A stretch of 64,000 bases of DNA, from assembly GCA_951812925.1 (NCBI GenBank), contig OX638370.1, forward strand, positions 25,783,964-25,847,963, in the 5' to 3' direction. Source of the stretch: Calliopum simillimum (taxonomy: Eukaryota > Arthropoda > Insecta > Diptera > Lauxaniidae). Of this stretch, positions 22,308 through 34,620 are shown one piece after another (the stretch's first letter is position 1; each line of letters starts with the position of its first letter). The notes below the pieces were generated by a model that saw only the letters and a list, made by a program, of their open reading frames with translations, made no database searches and had not been told where the DNA came from. The position numbers were made by a program, and so were the translations under genes.

Positions 22308-22428
22308 TCCCTTCCGTGTAAGACAGTTTAATATATTTTTCTTTTATACCGCGTGGCAACGACGGGATTTTTCTTCAATTTTAATGTTTTATTGGGATTG
22401 ATTTAAAGAAAATTTTTGTTATTATGAT
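22308..22428 (-). other. IP6K: 5' UTR part of IP6K exon 2, with upstream splice acceptor
   Basis: Reading the minus strand, TTTTCTTTTCAG immediately precedes 22428, a consensus acceptor. The 121 nt that follow are A/T-rich leader with a TAA in frame with the ATG at 22307. The message therefore begins in an exon further upstream. Confidence 0.75.
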
Positions 22429-22944
22429 CTGAAAAGAAAAGAAAGCGAAAAATCGGAATTAATTTATGTACTTTATTCTGATTTCAAATCAAAAAATTGG
22501 TATGATATATGTACTAGCGACTTTAAGGAAATTGAACGAGGATTGTGAAAAAGATTATAAAGCGGTATGTTAATGAAACATTTTTCATACTAAATTGGCT
22601 GCCAAAGGCAAAAAGTAGGGAACGAAAATTTAAAATATCAACTTTAAGTGTCCACAACTTTGCGAAATCCTATTAAACCCTATAAACCAAATACACTCTT
22701 AGCTACGACCGATTAGTCCAAATTCTGGTCCTATCACATATAAAGTTCTATTTGCGTTTTGTATTGTTTTTCATTGGACGTAACCAATTGTCTCCTTATG
22801 CATTACATTGAGACCAGGAAAAGGTCAATTGTCTCTTTATGCATTACATTCGGACTAAATAAAGGCCAATTTTTTTTTTTATTTTTATTTTATTAATAAA
22901 TTTGAAAGAATTTTATTTAATATTTAAATTTTACGCAAAAAAGT

Positions 22945-23040
22945 CAAAATGTTTCATAGCCGAATGGTCTAAAGACTTTTTTGTATATTTTTGAGCATTG
23001 TGTTCCGGGTTCAAATCTTAGTGCGGATGATATTTTTTTT
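22945..23040 (+). repeat. tRNA-like cassette with pol III A and B boxes (SINE-like)
   Basis: TAGCCGAATGG (22957-22967) fits the A box and GGTTCAAATCT (23008-23018) the B box, 40 bp apart, followed by a T run. The arms do not close into a proper cloverleaf, so this is a tRNA-derived repeat or relic rather than a working tRNA. Confidence 0.5.
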
Positions 23041-23164
23041 ATTAATTTTTTTATTACAATATTTTATGCGTCGACTATATTGGACATATGTTTCATTTTC
23101 CGCTCCGAAGACTCTTCAGACAATATGTGTACAAATACATGGAAATTTAAAAATTGGAGTTGAA

Positions 23165-23260
23165 AATCACTGAGTGGAGGATTTAAACCTGGGTCTCTTC
23201 ACGCAGCACAAGTCATTACACTGATACACTATCGTTTGGTCTTCTTCACAGTTGACGAAC
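23165..23260 (-). repeat. tRNA-like cassette, minus strand
   Basis: On the minus strand GACCCAGGTTTAAATCC (B-box type, 23179-23189) is preceded by GATAGTGTATCAGTG, a poor A box. It lies about 150 bp from, and opposite to, the cassette at 22945. Confidence 0.35.
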
Positions 23261-23539
23261 TTCCAAACAGTACATACGTACCTAGTCATTAATGTTATAA
23301 ATTCACTGACACAATCGATACACAATTGGGCCACTTTTGGTACTAATGACGGATTATGCATTACATTCAGACCATATTGATACAAATGACGGAGTTTGCA
23401 TTACATTTGGACCATTTTTGTTACAATTGATAATTTAAGTGAATTTATTCTAGTTTTAGTTGTAGTCCGTTTTGGTCTACTTACAAAATTAATAGACCGA
23501 AGATGGGACTATTGAGACAATGTCTCCGCTGGTCCTACA

Positions 23540-23715
23540 GGGAAAGTATTGAAAAACATCGAAGGAATCAAAAAATGGTGGATATAGAAAAACTTTGAAA
23601 AAATTATTAAATATCAAAGAGTATTAAGAAAAACATCGGTTCAGTCGAAGTATGAAAAAGATCAAAAAAAGTCCGAAAGAAAAACATTGAAATATTAAAT
23701 AGATAGCACAGCTAA
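23540..23715 (+). repeat. Cryptic tandem repeat of GAAAAACATTGAAA type
   Basis: Words such as AAAAACATCGAAGGAATCAA, AAAAACTTTGAAAAAAT and GAAAAACATTGAAATATTAA recur at irregular 18-24-bp spacing. A similar block is at 62470-62755. Confidence 0.5.
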
Positions 23716-23739
23716 GTAGTTGCCCTAGTGTGCAATGAC

Positions 23740-24236
23740 TAATGAACAACAATAACCGCATTTAAACTCAAATGCAATTCCCACGTGTGTGGTCGGTCAT
23801 AAATTTATCGAGGCAGCCGCAATGCGTCGCAAATAGAGACGACAGAAATGACAGACTCAAAGACTTCCTGCTACTGCGACGCTAAATTAAAATCCGCACT
23901 TGATATGATAATTAAAAATGTCATTAGCATCGTGTAGGTACACAACATTCGAGAAACGGCGACAGATACGATGACACTCTTTAAAAGCGTGTCAATAAAA
24001 CATGTAATTAATAGACGCCTATGTGTCTATGTAAGTAGGTGTGCGTAATCTGTGTGTCTATTTGTCAATTTAAGTTAAATGCACACACACAATTGCATGC
24101 GTATGCAATGAACATTGAACGTTTTGATAACAGCGGAAAATCAGCTGTTTTAACTAAACCGTTGCATATGTGCTACGTGCTGTGATTGTGAAGTGCATGC
24201 TCAATAGGAAATAAATAGGCGGTGACTGTTTTGAAT
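23740..24236. promoter_or_regulatory. High-complexity intronic island, candidate enhancer
   Basis: About 500 bp without homopolymers. It carries homeodomain-type TAATTAAAAATGTCATTAG, CACGTGTG, paired CAGCTGTTTT words and GTCGGTCATAAATTTATCG. It contrasts with the surrounding AT-rich repeats and has no frame. The regulatory role is inference. Confidence 0.35.
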
Positions 24237-24346
24237 GGGCCTTATCATGAATAAACATTTTCGAGGATTTTTTTTCTCAGATTGGAGTGGAGAATGTAAG
24301 GGAGTCTGAGGAAAACTGCTCATGATTAATTATTCATGATAAGCCC
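24237..24346. mobile_element. MITE, GGGCTTTATCATGAATAA family, copy 3
   Basis: GGGCCTTATCATGAATAAAC at the left and TATTCATGATAAGCCCC at the right are complementary ends of a 110-bp unit. Confidence 0.8.
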
Positions 24347-24375
24347 CAACAATTTTGCAGCATCGAGAAAACAAT

Positions 24376-24440
24376 GGGCCTTATCATGAATAAATAGGTA
24401 TTCTGGAGAATTTTTTTTTTGTCAGACAACAATGGAGACT
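24376..24440 (+). repeat. MITE, GGGCTTTATCATGAATAA family, truncated copy 4
   Basis: GGGCCTTATCATGAATAAAT, then TTCTGGAGAATTTTTTTTT and CAATGGAGACTG match the left half of copy 3, 30 bp downstream of it. The right end is missing. Confidence 0.65.
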
Positions 24441-26524
24441 GCACGGCAAAATTTGTTTATAACTAACAAATGATATATTTAATATAATATATTATTAATT
24501 GAGCGGCAATTTTATTGGTACAATCGTATATTTGTTAATAATTACCAAATATATGTTTGAGTGCAACAAATGGCTAATTTTCAATTCAACAAATATATAT
24601 ATGCTTAAATCTGAACTTCGAACTCACTAGCACAGGGTGGTAGTGGTCTAAATGATCCGGACAACGGTATCTCGAATTTCTTGGCTACGATAAAAGGTTA
24701 TCTCCAGTGACATTCTTAAAGAGCTCAAGCGCTTGTGAAAGCCTTTTAAAGCGCTCTCTTGTTCCACTTGGGAATCAATAAGTTAATGTACATAACACAT
24801 GCACAAGTATGTATATTTGTATAGTTTCTTTCATGCATAGCGCGTATGCATTTGATTCACTTTAGTTACATTTTTTTAATATTTGCGTTGCCAATAAAAA
24901 AGTAATTATCAACATTAAATTGCGTTCTACAAAACTTTGCAGTTGTTTTAATTAATAGCTAATGGGTTAACATACAACTAATGTATACAATTACTTAGTT
25001 TTACAATTTATATACGTAGATGAAAGAGTTCCCTTACAAATTTCGAGAAATCTAAATGACACACACAATCCATATATGTAAGGTATTCTAGTTAAAGTGG
25101 CGGCTGTGGAAAGGTGGTGTGTATAGATTACAGAATTTAATTTCCAGAAAAGGTTGCATTATACACAAAACAATTATTTTTCAATATATTTTAAAATTTA
25201 TTAATCAAGTAATTTCAAGAGTTTTCATATTATTCAAGGTAAAAGACTAAAAATTATGTTTTTAACCATTAAGGTCAGAATATTTCGAAACTTTGAACAG
25301 GAATATCATTAGAACTGTTGACAGTATGTGATTAACTAATTGACAAAATATTGCTAGTAATAGCACTGTGCTCGAATTGGAAAACATTGCTTTTCTAACA
25401 TTGTTGGATACTAGATAGTTGACACAATTCGAGTACGCTCATATAATCATAGTCATTTTAACGGTCGACTGTCTCTGATTTTCGATATATTCGAGTTTTA
25501 AATAAGACGAACTCTAGTTTCTAAAAATAAGACCACGTGCATAGATAATTTTTGTTTCCAATAATCTCACAACCTTTTCGAAAATCATTCAATCTGCATA
25601 ACAATTGACAGTATTGTGTTAATTGTATCTTGTGGCAATAGTTTTTTTCTTTTTTGTATTTTTTTATTTAAATTATGACGACAACCATTAAAATGTAAGT
25701 CCCTGTCAAGAGAAAACAAAACAAAACCAGACAGTAAATAAAAGCAAAAATTAAATAAAACAAAAGTGTTAATCTAAAAGTGTGAAAAGAACAGATAAGA
25801 AATGAGAAACTTCATCAGCTGAGTGCAAAAATCACAGCCATATACAAATTAAAATGACATTTATGATTTGTTATGAAAATTACAATAAAAGAAAAACACG
25901 AGGCTATGAGGGATTATCTTTTTTCTCTTAAGAAAGTATATCATTTAAATGGTGTTAATTTGTTTTAAGCTTCGAATTCGAATTCTTTCAATAACAGCTG
26001 ATCAATGTGGTATGACTTTAATTGGTTGACAACACAGTGTTGCCAGCAATCAAAAAACACCGTATATATTTTCAGAAATGATGCAATATATAGATGCTTA
26101 TTTTGTCATGCGAGTTTGTGATAATAAAAAACATAAAAACAAAATTAAAATAAAAATAAAAAAAATAAAAGTTGTTTGTCAAATAATACACTGTGGTATG
26201 AAGGTGCCATAGTAAATCTTGACAAGAGGTTTTTGAAGTTAAATCTTATTTTTTGAAACACTAATCCCTTACGAATAACATTAGGCAGTAGCATATCTTT
26301 TTTTATAATAAATTATCTAAAAGAAATCATATAAAAAATTTTAAGAAAGTAAGGTACCTAAAATTTACATCCCAATATTTTGTGTGTCCAACAGGAAATA
26401 CTCATTACAGTTTCAGTTATAAGCCACAATTTTTTTATAAAATTTTACTGAACAGAATGGTAAATTTTGTTTGATAATTTGGGATAAGCTCATTTTAAAT
26501 CAAATAGATTTTTAGTCACCTTCA

Positions 26525-26600
26525 TTATAAAGATGACAGTGGCGCTGAAGGCTTATACGACAGGTTCTCCCGGTTCAAATCTCCCAGAATTTGAAAGACC
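26525..26600 (+). repeat. tRNA-like cassette
   Basis: GTGGCGCTGAAGG (A-box type) and CCCGGTTCAAATCTCCC (B box at 26572-26581) lie about 30 bp apart, followed by a long T run. Not a foldable tRNA by eye. Confidence 0.45.
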
Positions 26601-26985
26601 AAAAATTTTTTTTCTATTTTTTTTTTTTTTCATTTAAATCGTTTTTTTTTTTAATTTAAATTGTTTCTCTTTTTTTAATATTCATTATTAAAAACAAAAT
26701 TTATTCCTGTTGAGTAATTTTTACCATACTCTTTGATAATTTTTACTATGCTAATATTGAAGTATTTCTGCTAAGCAAGTATGGAATTTTTATACAATTT
26801 TTAGGCAGTTTTTTATAAAAAAAAAATTACAAAACTTTAATTTCCGTGCACGTCATAGGTCGAGTTTTGTTGTCGGTGTTCTTCCCATAATGGTTATTTC
26901 TACAAAAACGTTTCATTCCACATTTTTGTAGCTCAGATAATATCCTACAAAACAAATTGTCGTAAAAATTTTTTTCTTGCGAATA

Positions 26986-27591
26986 CAGTTGAGGAGTGAT
27001 TTTTCAAAAGGGCGTAAAACCACTTCCAACCTCGAACAAACCTAAGGATTCCATCACCATTACCATGCTAAAATGCATCCTCTAGTTCAAAATTCATCAC
27101 AAAAAATGCATTTTTCTAAGATAAAATCGTGATCAAAAGTCGCATTTCAGAACAAAAGGGCTTATTTCCATATAATTTCATAGAAATTTTTGGAGTTTGA
27201 TACAAAAAGACGTATTTTGAATAGTGACCAAAACAACTTTTAATATTTTTTATATGCCCCAGGCTACATAGGTGCTTACATACTATGCCTGTAGACATCA
27301 GAATAAACTTCCAAATGGTGAAATAAGAGTGATTTTGAAACAAAAGGGCTTATTTCCAAACGTTTCAGAACAAAAGGGCTTATTTCAAAATGTTTTTTAC
27401 TTTTTGCAATTACTGCAAATATGTTACAACAAAAATGTTAAGGGGATTAGAATCTTTGGTCAACTCACTATAATACAGGAGACATTAAAAAAAAAATATG
27501 TTATTGTAAACTGCCCATAAAAGTTTTTTCTCATTACTGAAAATTTGTTTAACATGGTTTTACGCCCTTTTAAAAAATAACTCCTCAGTTT
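26986..27591. mobile_element. 606-bp TIR element, TA-flanked, ends CAGTTGAGGAGT
   Basis: The left end TTGAGGAGTGATTTTTCAAA, AGGGCGTAAAACCA is mirrored by TGGTTTTACGCCCTTTTAAA, AAATAACTCCTCAG at the right; TA lies on both sides. AACAAAAGGGCTTATTTC occurs three times inside (27152, 27341, 27367). No transposase is left. Confidence 0.75.
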
Positions 27592-27813
27592 ATGAGTTAA
27601 AGTTATTTGAAAATGTAAGCTACAAATCGTACGAAAACAACTTTCACAACTTTTCTAAAGGAAAATTTTCTAAACTACAAAATATTGGATAATAATTTTT
27701 ATCTAAAAGTTCTCACGAAGGTACCACCTCTCAAAAACAAAAGTTCATGCATACTATTGAAAAAATACCCATAAAAAATTCAGCTTTGATACTAAGTAGT
27801 AGTTCAACCAGGG

Positions 27814-27917
27814 ATCGAATCGACGAATTTGTGAACGTACAACTCGTGATGTAAAATCATTTTTCTCACATGTATTTACGTCACGAATTACACGTTCACT
27901 GATGCGACGATTCAGCA
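27814..27917. repeat. 104-bp imperfect hairpin
   Basis: GAATCGACGAATTTGTGAAC, GTACAACTCGTGATGTAAA pair with TTTACGTCACGAATTACACG, TTCACTGATGCGACGATTC with about 20% mismatches. Confidence 0.55.
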
Positions 27918-29236
27918 ACAGCTCTCCATCTATAATGTGTTATTCTATACGAAAAATTAATTTTTTACTGTGAAACAATTTTAGAAATATCAAGGAAGAA
28001 CGCCTTTGGGAAAAGTTGAGATTTTCAACCAAAATTTATGCTCTATGAATTCTTAGTTCGACGAATTTTGTTCTTCGTAGTATTACATTACTGAAGCACT
28101 TAGGTCTATACTGCACCTTCTACCGAATCGATTGTTTTTTATGCCAGAAAGGCACCAACAAACCCTCAGCTATCACGCAAAAAGCAGCCTTTTCATGGTC
28201 AGAGTAAAACTGCTAATATCACAGCCTGATATTACGCGATTTGGGAACTAGTCCCTCTAAGATAAACTAATATGCGGCCACTTTGGGTCTCAGAAAAAAC
28301 TTCCACTTATCGCGCTTAGCTTTCAGAAGAAAAAAGTAAATTAAAGCTTATATTTATTTACAAAAGCTATTCAAAAGTGACTTATTTATTGTTTAATTTT
28401 TATAGTCTCTTCCGAGTATGTGCAAAAAACAAAACACATTAATTTTAATGCCCATTTTAAAAGTCCTCCAGACAAAGTAGTGCTTATTTTTTATTACGAA
28501 AAAAGAAAAAAAAATCTCAAACAAGATTGATTTTATTTGCTGTTTTACAACTGCATGAAATTTAATTAACATGCTATATATGTGTGTACGCCAGTGTAAA
28601 ATTGGGTCAAATTATTTTTAGATCGGTGGCAACTGTCTGCGTTGATTTTATTTTTGGTACATACTGCATTTGAAGCAATTTTGTGCGAATTTTAAGTTTC
28701 GTTTTTTTTTTTTTGGTTTTGTCTTGAGTTTTCTCTTAAAGTATTTAGTGTTTTGGAATCAAAATTTTTAACAAAAGATTTCCTTTACGAAAGGTATGGT
28801 AAATATCGAAATATAGCATTGATCTTTTAAAACAAAGAGCTTAACCGCGAAATTATATTGACGTTTTTGAATTTCTATAGGGTTATAAAACTACTTTAGG
28901 AATCCGAGTACTCAAAAACACCAGTATTGATGTTTTGCTTAAAAAAATCATAGAAAAACTGAAAGTTTTCATGTATATAAATTAAAAATATATGAATGCA
29001 AGGTAAAATTTTCAAACGAAAATGCACCGAACTAAAGTTGAACGTAGAGGTATGGTTCCTCGAGCATTTTTTCTTAGAATTGAATGAACTTATACATAGG
29101 GGGGTAGCCGAAGTCGGTTGGCAAATTGGCCCACCCTTATATACATATGTATATAAATGCCAATGTTTGCATGTCTGTATGTTCCTTCTAGATTCCCAAA
29201 CGACTAGACCAATCACCGTCATAATTTATACATGAG

Positions 29237-29471
29237 CCGTTTATTCTGAAAGTGGCCTAAGTCCATTTCAAAAGTAATGTCATAATATGAATTAGCTGGT
29301 ATTTTGTTCAGAACGAAAAAAATTGAATTCTGTTTACAGAAAGTTTACCACATTGTGTGAAATGAATGGCGTTATGTTGAAAAAATAGTATCGGGCAAAA
29401 AAACCGGCACAAATTGTGAATGACATTACTTTTGTCCCGAAATGGACTTAGGCCACTTTCAAAATAAACGG
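29237..29471. mobile_element. MITE with TIR CCGTTTATTTTGAAAGTGGC, copy 2
   Basis: CCGTTTATTCTGAAAGTGGC and GCCACTTTCAAAATAAACGG bound a 235-bp element. AAAAGTAATGTCATAATATG and the complementary AATGACATTACTTTTG lie inside. Same family as 18433-18663. Confidence 0.85.
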
Positions 29472-29509
29472 TTCTCAGGTATGGCGCGTATTTCTGCGTC
29501 ATTATTTTT

Positions 29510-29720
29510 TTCGGGTTTTTTCCCAAGGGTCTCCCACGTGTTTTCTACGCGTTTCATGACTTTTTACAACATTTTAGTGGAAAAAAAAAAATTTTTCACC
29601 CAAGGGTCCTCTCCTGGATGTCGGAACCAACAACTTCGCAAAATTTTTTTTCGTTTTTTTTTTTGTTTTCTACGCGTTTCATGACTTTTCACTATATTTT
29701 AGTAAAAAAAAAATCAAGGG
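29510..29720 (+). repeat. Two-copy local duplication
   Basis: TTTTCTACGCGTTTCATGAC, ACATTTTAGT plus an A run and AAGGGTC occur at 29538-29606 and again at 29664-29720, about 126 bp apart. Confidence 0.65.
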
Positions 29721-30070
29721 TCCCCACACATAAGTTGATAGATTTCAAAAATAAATTAATTAATCATCTCCCTGAAACTATTTAGTGTACTTGGATGAGA
29801 TTTGGTACTTATGTAAAAAGCATTAAGACAAATAAAATGTACTGGGAAAAATGGAGGTACCACGCCCCCACAAAAATCACTACATCATATCGCACATAAA
29901 TGAGATTTGATACATGTATACAGTGCGCCAGGACAAATAATGTTCTCTGGGAAAATGGACGATGCCATGCCCCTAAAAAAGAAATTCATAATTTATGAAA
30001 TTTGGTACACATGTAAAATGAATAGGGACAAATGACATCCTTTGGAAAATTGCTGATGTCACCTCAATTT
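29721..30070 (+). repeat. Dispersed fly repeat with GAGATTTGGTACATGT modules
   Basis: Three modules (near 29798, 29902 and 29995) carry the pattern ATGAGATTTGGTAC, a 20-30-bp spacer and GGGACAAATAA, then a GGAAAA...CACGCCCC-like stretch. Preceded at 29135-29210 by ATGCCAATGTTTGCATGTCT, also of dispersed-repeat type. Family name uncertain. Confidence 0.5.
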
Positions 30071-32091
30071 AACAAGATAAGGTGATCCAACATTTACTGG
30101 AAAATCCTGGATTTTTTAAAGATTTTCAATTTAAAATTTGTATGGTGGAAAAAATGTCACGTTTATATTGTCACCTATCGATTCAGATTATGATCAAAAC
30201 AAAGAAAAGTACAGAAGATATTTGAATCAAACAAAATACATTATAAAGTAACATTATTGTATAAGATTCTAAATTAGTCGCACTAAAAAATTCTGACATG
30301 CTTCGCTGCATTTTGACTTTCTTTGAATAGGCACGAAAACTACGTATATTTTTGTCACGTTTGTTTCGCATCTTTTTTTGCGATTATTTTGGAACCAGGT
30401 CTTCGCCTGCTATTAAAGTTGGCTCTAATTATAGTGCTTTTTATGAGCTACAATGTAAAGTAAAAACCAAAATAATAATGTGTTTTACTTCTACTTTTTT
30501 TGCTCTTCAAATGTACACGACGGCCACGTTCGTAATCAGGGAAATGCCCATATGTATTAATACTGAAAGATGAGATTTGGTAGGTATATAAATTGCATCG
30601 GGATAATTTACATCCTTTGGTTTGATTGAATTGGAAATGCCCCGCCCTCTGTACAAGAGAAGGTGTAGCAACGAACTTCATAGGACAAACAGATAGTTAG
30701 CTGAAAGTATGAAAAATAGAACAGTTATGTAATGAACTTTTTCATTCTTCATAACAGAACTCTCATGTGAAAAATAAATACAATCGAAAAGGTTAAACCA
30801 TATGCTACCTACAATACTATATATGTATGCATATGTATACAAAATGTCAATTTAATCTACTGTTATTTATATAGAAAAAATACATATATACCACAATTTC
30901 GAGGCACTACTGAGGTGAGTTAGTTAGGTAGAGATAGTAAAATACAAATCGCATAAAATATAGACAGACAGACAGAAGTAAATATGTACAATGCGTTCAA
31001 AAGTAGGTCACCTCTGTGCCAGCCAAAGACTGTTGAAAGTTTAATGAGATTATGACTATTAAATATATTTACGTGGGTTGTATGACGAGTAGAGTAAATA
31101 TGTTTCCGTTCTTTACAGGGTTCTATATACTAGAAAATGTCATTAAGAAATTAATACGATACATACTGTCTGTGAATGATCTGAATTGCATAGAAAATGC
31201 ATTACTATCATTGCATCTTGTAACGGTATCATGGACTAGTTATACTTCGAATGACTTGTATTACAAAATGATCGCTTATCATAACAAAAAGGTCACATAT
31301 TAATCTCACTACCTGTTTAATCCAATCATTAGAACTGACTGCATCTGGCATGTTAAGCAAAGTCATAAAAATTTATTGGGATTTGTTGCATTACAACAAC
31401 TTTATCAGTTCAAATATTTTTCTGTAATATTAATAATCTTTGGTCCAACTTTGAGCTAGCTCAAGGTTGAAACTGCCTCTACTATTAGTCTATTTTTGAA
31501 CTCAAAAAAAAAAAAGTATAATTTAATTTTATTTAAGTATAATGATGAGATTTTATTATCAAAAGATTATCATTTTGATATTCATGTGAGTTTTTCCAAT
31601 TACGGATTTATCACAGTGATGTGGGAGATGTTTTGCAAAAATGTTCGCCAGAATTTCTTAAATGTCAAATTTGCTGTAAAAATCATATTTTTCGTGTCAT
31701 ATTTAAAAAAAAAAAAAATAAAAAAAAATAAAAAAAAATAAAAAAAAAAAAAAAAGATAAAAAAAAAACCCAGCAAATCTAATACATATGGAAAATAGAG
31801 AAAAACTGACAGCAAATTCAGTGTTTTTGTCAATAAATCATTCTAGATCATCATAGATTCTAAAAAAAAATTACAGCTTTGAATTTTCTTGGCCGTAAAG
31901 GACTTAAACAACTCTAGCAGATGTTTGTGCATGTGAGCACATGCATATTTTAAGTCAAAATATTACGAGAACCAAACGAGACACAAACATTTTTTTTACA
32001 AGTATGTTGGCAGGTCATTGAATTCTATAAATTAAATGTTTTGTAATCAAATTTAATTTAAGGCAACATTTCACAGAGGAAGTTTTTAAAG

Positions 32092-32470
32092 CAAGGGTGT
32101 CAGTCAGTCAGCGCAAACTTTTCGCTTTTACAACAACTTTGAATTCCTCGAACTACAAGAATCACAAAACCTATTTTTTGTTGTTTTTTTGGTGGCTCGT
32201 TTGCAACAACAACAATATTTCAATAATTTTTTAAATTTCTGAGGACTACAACACACACGAAAAATGTTTGTTGTTTTTTTTTATGCGAAACAACAAAAAC
32301 AATTTTTCATAAATATTTTAATTCCGCGAATTTTGACGAACTCAAAAAAAAAACAACAAACATTTTTCGTGTGTGTTGTAGTTCTCAGAAATTTAAAAAA
32401 TTATTGAAATATTCTTGTTTTTGTAGGCGAGCCAAAATTGGCTCACTTTTGTTCTACGCTGACACCCTTG
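32092..32470. mobile_element. 379-bp hAT-type nonautonomous element with 8-bp TSD
   Basis: TTTTAAAG occurs exactly at 32084-32091 and 32471-32478. Between them CAAGGGTGTCAG and CTGACACCCTTG are the terminal repeats, and about 90-bp inner arms (TTTCAATAATTTTTTAAATT, ACTACAACACACACGAAAAA) face each other. The 8-bp duplication and CAAGGGTGTCA-like ends are hAT-superfamily hallmarks. Confidence 0.85.
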
Positions 32471-33479
32471 TTTTAAAGCACGAATTCGAATAGTAAAGAA
32501 GTTCAAAAAGTTAAGCTTCCTTTCACAGTTTATTTGTTGAATTTGCGCCTTATTTTCAACGGGTATCTGCAGTAAATAGTACATAGCCTTATGTATACAA
32601 ATCTAGCGATTGCAACAGCAAAAATTCTCGTTAACGCGTACACTTGGTATACAAAGCATATGTATGTGTACGTGCAGATATTCTGCATACATTGGATGTA
32701 TGTACATGAGGTGCAGTCGTCAAAGTAGGTCATCAATCCTTTCTTAGTTAAATATCAGGCTGGCGAGCCCCTAGAATTTGCATATTTTGTGTGGAAAGTG
32801 ACAGAAAAACAAAAACAAAATCATACAACTGGGAACGAAAAAACGGAAAAAACATTAAAATGAGAAAACACAAAATGGGACAAGCCAAAACAAATTAAAT
32901 TTCAAACCAAGATTTAAATGTTGACACAGTTTGCAAATTAATAAAAACAAAAATTCATGAGGTAGTCAAATACAAAGAGAAAAAGCCAAAAAAAAAATAA
33001 CAATTTTGTAATAAATGCAAACAAAGAGATTAAAAAAAAAAATTGTGAAAAAAATAATAGCGGATGAGGCATAAAAACAAAATATACCCAAAATACAAAG
33101 AGTTGACGAAAAACAAATAAAAAACATAAAAAAAAAGAAAAGTAAAACAGTCAAAAAAAAAAAAAAAAAAAAAAACAGCTTTGTAGACGAAAAAATAAAA
33201 AAAAGATAAACTAGTTCAATGTACATTAATGAGAATAACAAAAACAACTGGCAGGTGCAAAAGTACAAAGTAGTACCACAGCACACATAAGTAGATATAA
33301 TTCAACAGTTAGATGAAATGAGAAAAAAGTATCCGTTATTATCATAATTCCAATTAAACCTAAAAGAATATGCAATTAATTGTACAATTTCATAGCTACA
33401 ATGCAATATAGACACATTTTATACCTACTAAATGCACTTAACAGTTACAGTTTGTATCTCTTAGTAACAATTTGTTTTT

Positions 33480-34620
33480 TCAAAGATTTAACAAATTTCT
33501 CGTAGATTCAACAAGTTTATCATAGATTCAATTAGCATCTTATACATTCAATTAGTATCTAGAATTAATTACTATCTTATAGATACAATTAGTTTCTCTT
33601 AGATTGAACAGTTTAATCCATGAGATACAAATTTCAGTCTAAAGATACAAATTTTATCTGCTAAATACAAATGTTATCTATGAGATATAAATTTAATCTA
33701 TGCGATACATACTGTATCTAAAATACTAGTACAAATATACATGAATCTCATAACTTCAACAAGTTCGTCATAAATTCAATTACATAGTATCTTATAGATA
33801 CAACTACTTTTTCCATAGATCTACGAATATTATAGCACTGTTTAATTTATGAGATAGAAATGTTATCCATGAGACACAAATTTCATTCTAAAGATACAAA
33901 TTATATCTTCGAGGCACAAATGTTATCTGTGAGATGTACATTTTATCTATGCGATACAAGTTGTATCCATAATACTAGTAGAAAAGTGAATGAATCTCAT
34001 AGCTTCAACAAGTTAGTATCTTATAGTTAGTTAGTTTTTCATAGATCTACGGATGTTTCAGCACTCTTTAATTTATAAGGTAGAAATTTTATACATGAGA
34101 TACAAATTTCATCCCAAAGATACAAATTTTATCTGCGAGACACAAATGTTATCTGTGAGACATACATTTTTATCCATGCGATACAAATTGTATCTATAAG
34201 TCTAGTAGAAATGTACATGAATCTCATAGAATCAACAAGTTTGTCATATATTCTATTAGTATCATATAGATACAATTAGTTTTGCATGAGTGTTAATGCA
34301 CTGTTTTATTTATGAGATACAAATTTTATCTGCCGGACACAAATGTATCTATGCAATACAAATTGTATCTATAATACTAGTAGAAATGTACATGAACTTT
34401 ATAGATTCAACAAGATAGTATCTTATAGTTACAATTAGTTTCTCTTAGATCTACAAATGTTATAGCACTGTTTTATTCATGAGTTAGAAATTTTATCCAT
34501 GAGATACAAATTTCATTTGGTAAGTTACAAATTTCATTCTGAAGATACAAATTTTATCTGCAAGATACAAATGTAATCTATGAAATATAAATATTATCTA
34601 TGCGATACAAATCTGTGAAC
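33480..34620 (+). repeat. Higher-order satellite-like array built on GAGATACAAATTTTATCT
   Basis: Short units of 18-24 bp (GAGATACAAATTTTATCT, GCGATACAAATTGTATCT, AAGATACAAATTTTATCTG) repeat throughout. They are grouped into larger periods marked by TACTAGTAGAAATGTACATG at 33724, 33973, 34200 and 34375, spaced about 249, 227 and 175 bp. Each unit is itself an AGATA...TATCT palindrome. The array ends exactly where the element at 34621 starts. Confidence 0.85.

Noticed and set aside
21920..22321. Plus-strand 133-codon Cys/Val-rich frame
   Set aside because: Antisense of the poly-Gln/His exon 2; no start context or domain.
22343..22352. GGTATAAAAG on the minus strand, a TATA box just before the IP6K start codon
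   Set aside because: It would place the transcription start about 10 nt before the ATG. A strong splice acceptor lies 76 bp further upstream, so this stretch reads better as spliced leader.
22945..23040. Functional tRNA gene
   Set aside because: A and B boxes are present, but I cannot close acceptor, anticodon and T stems, so I call it tRNA-like only.
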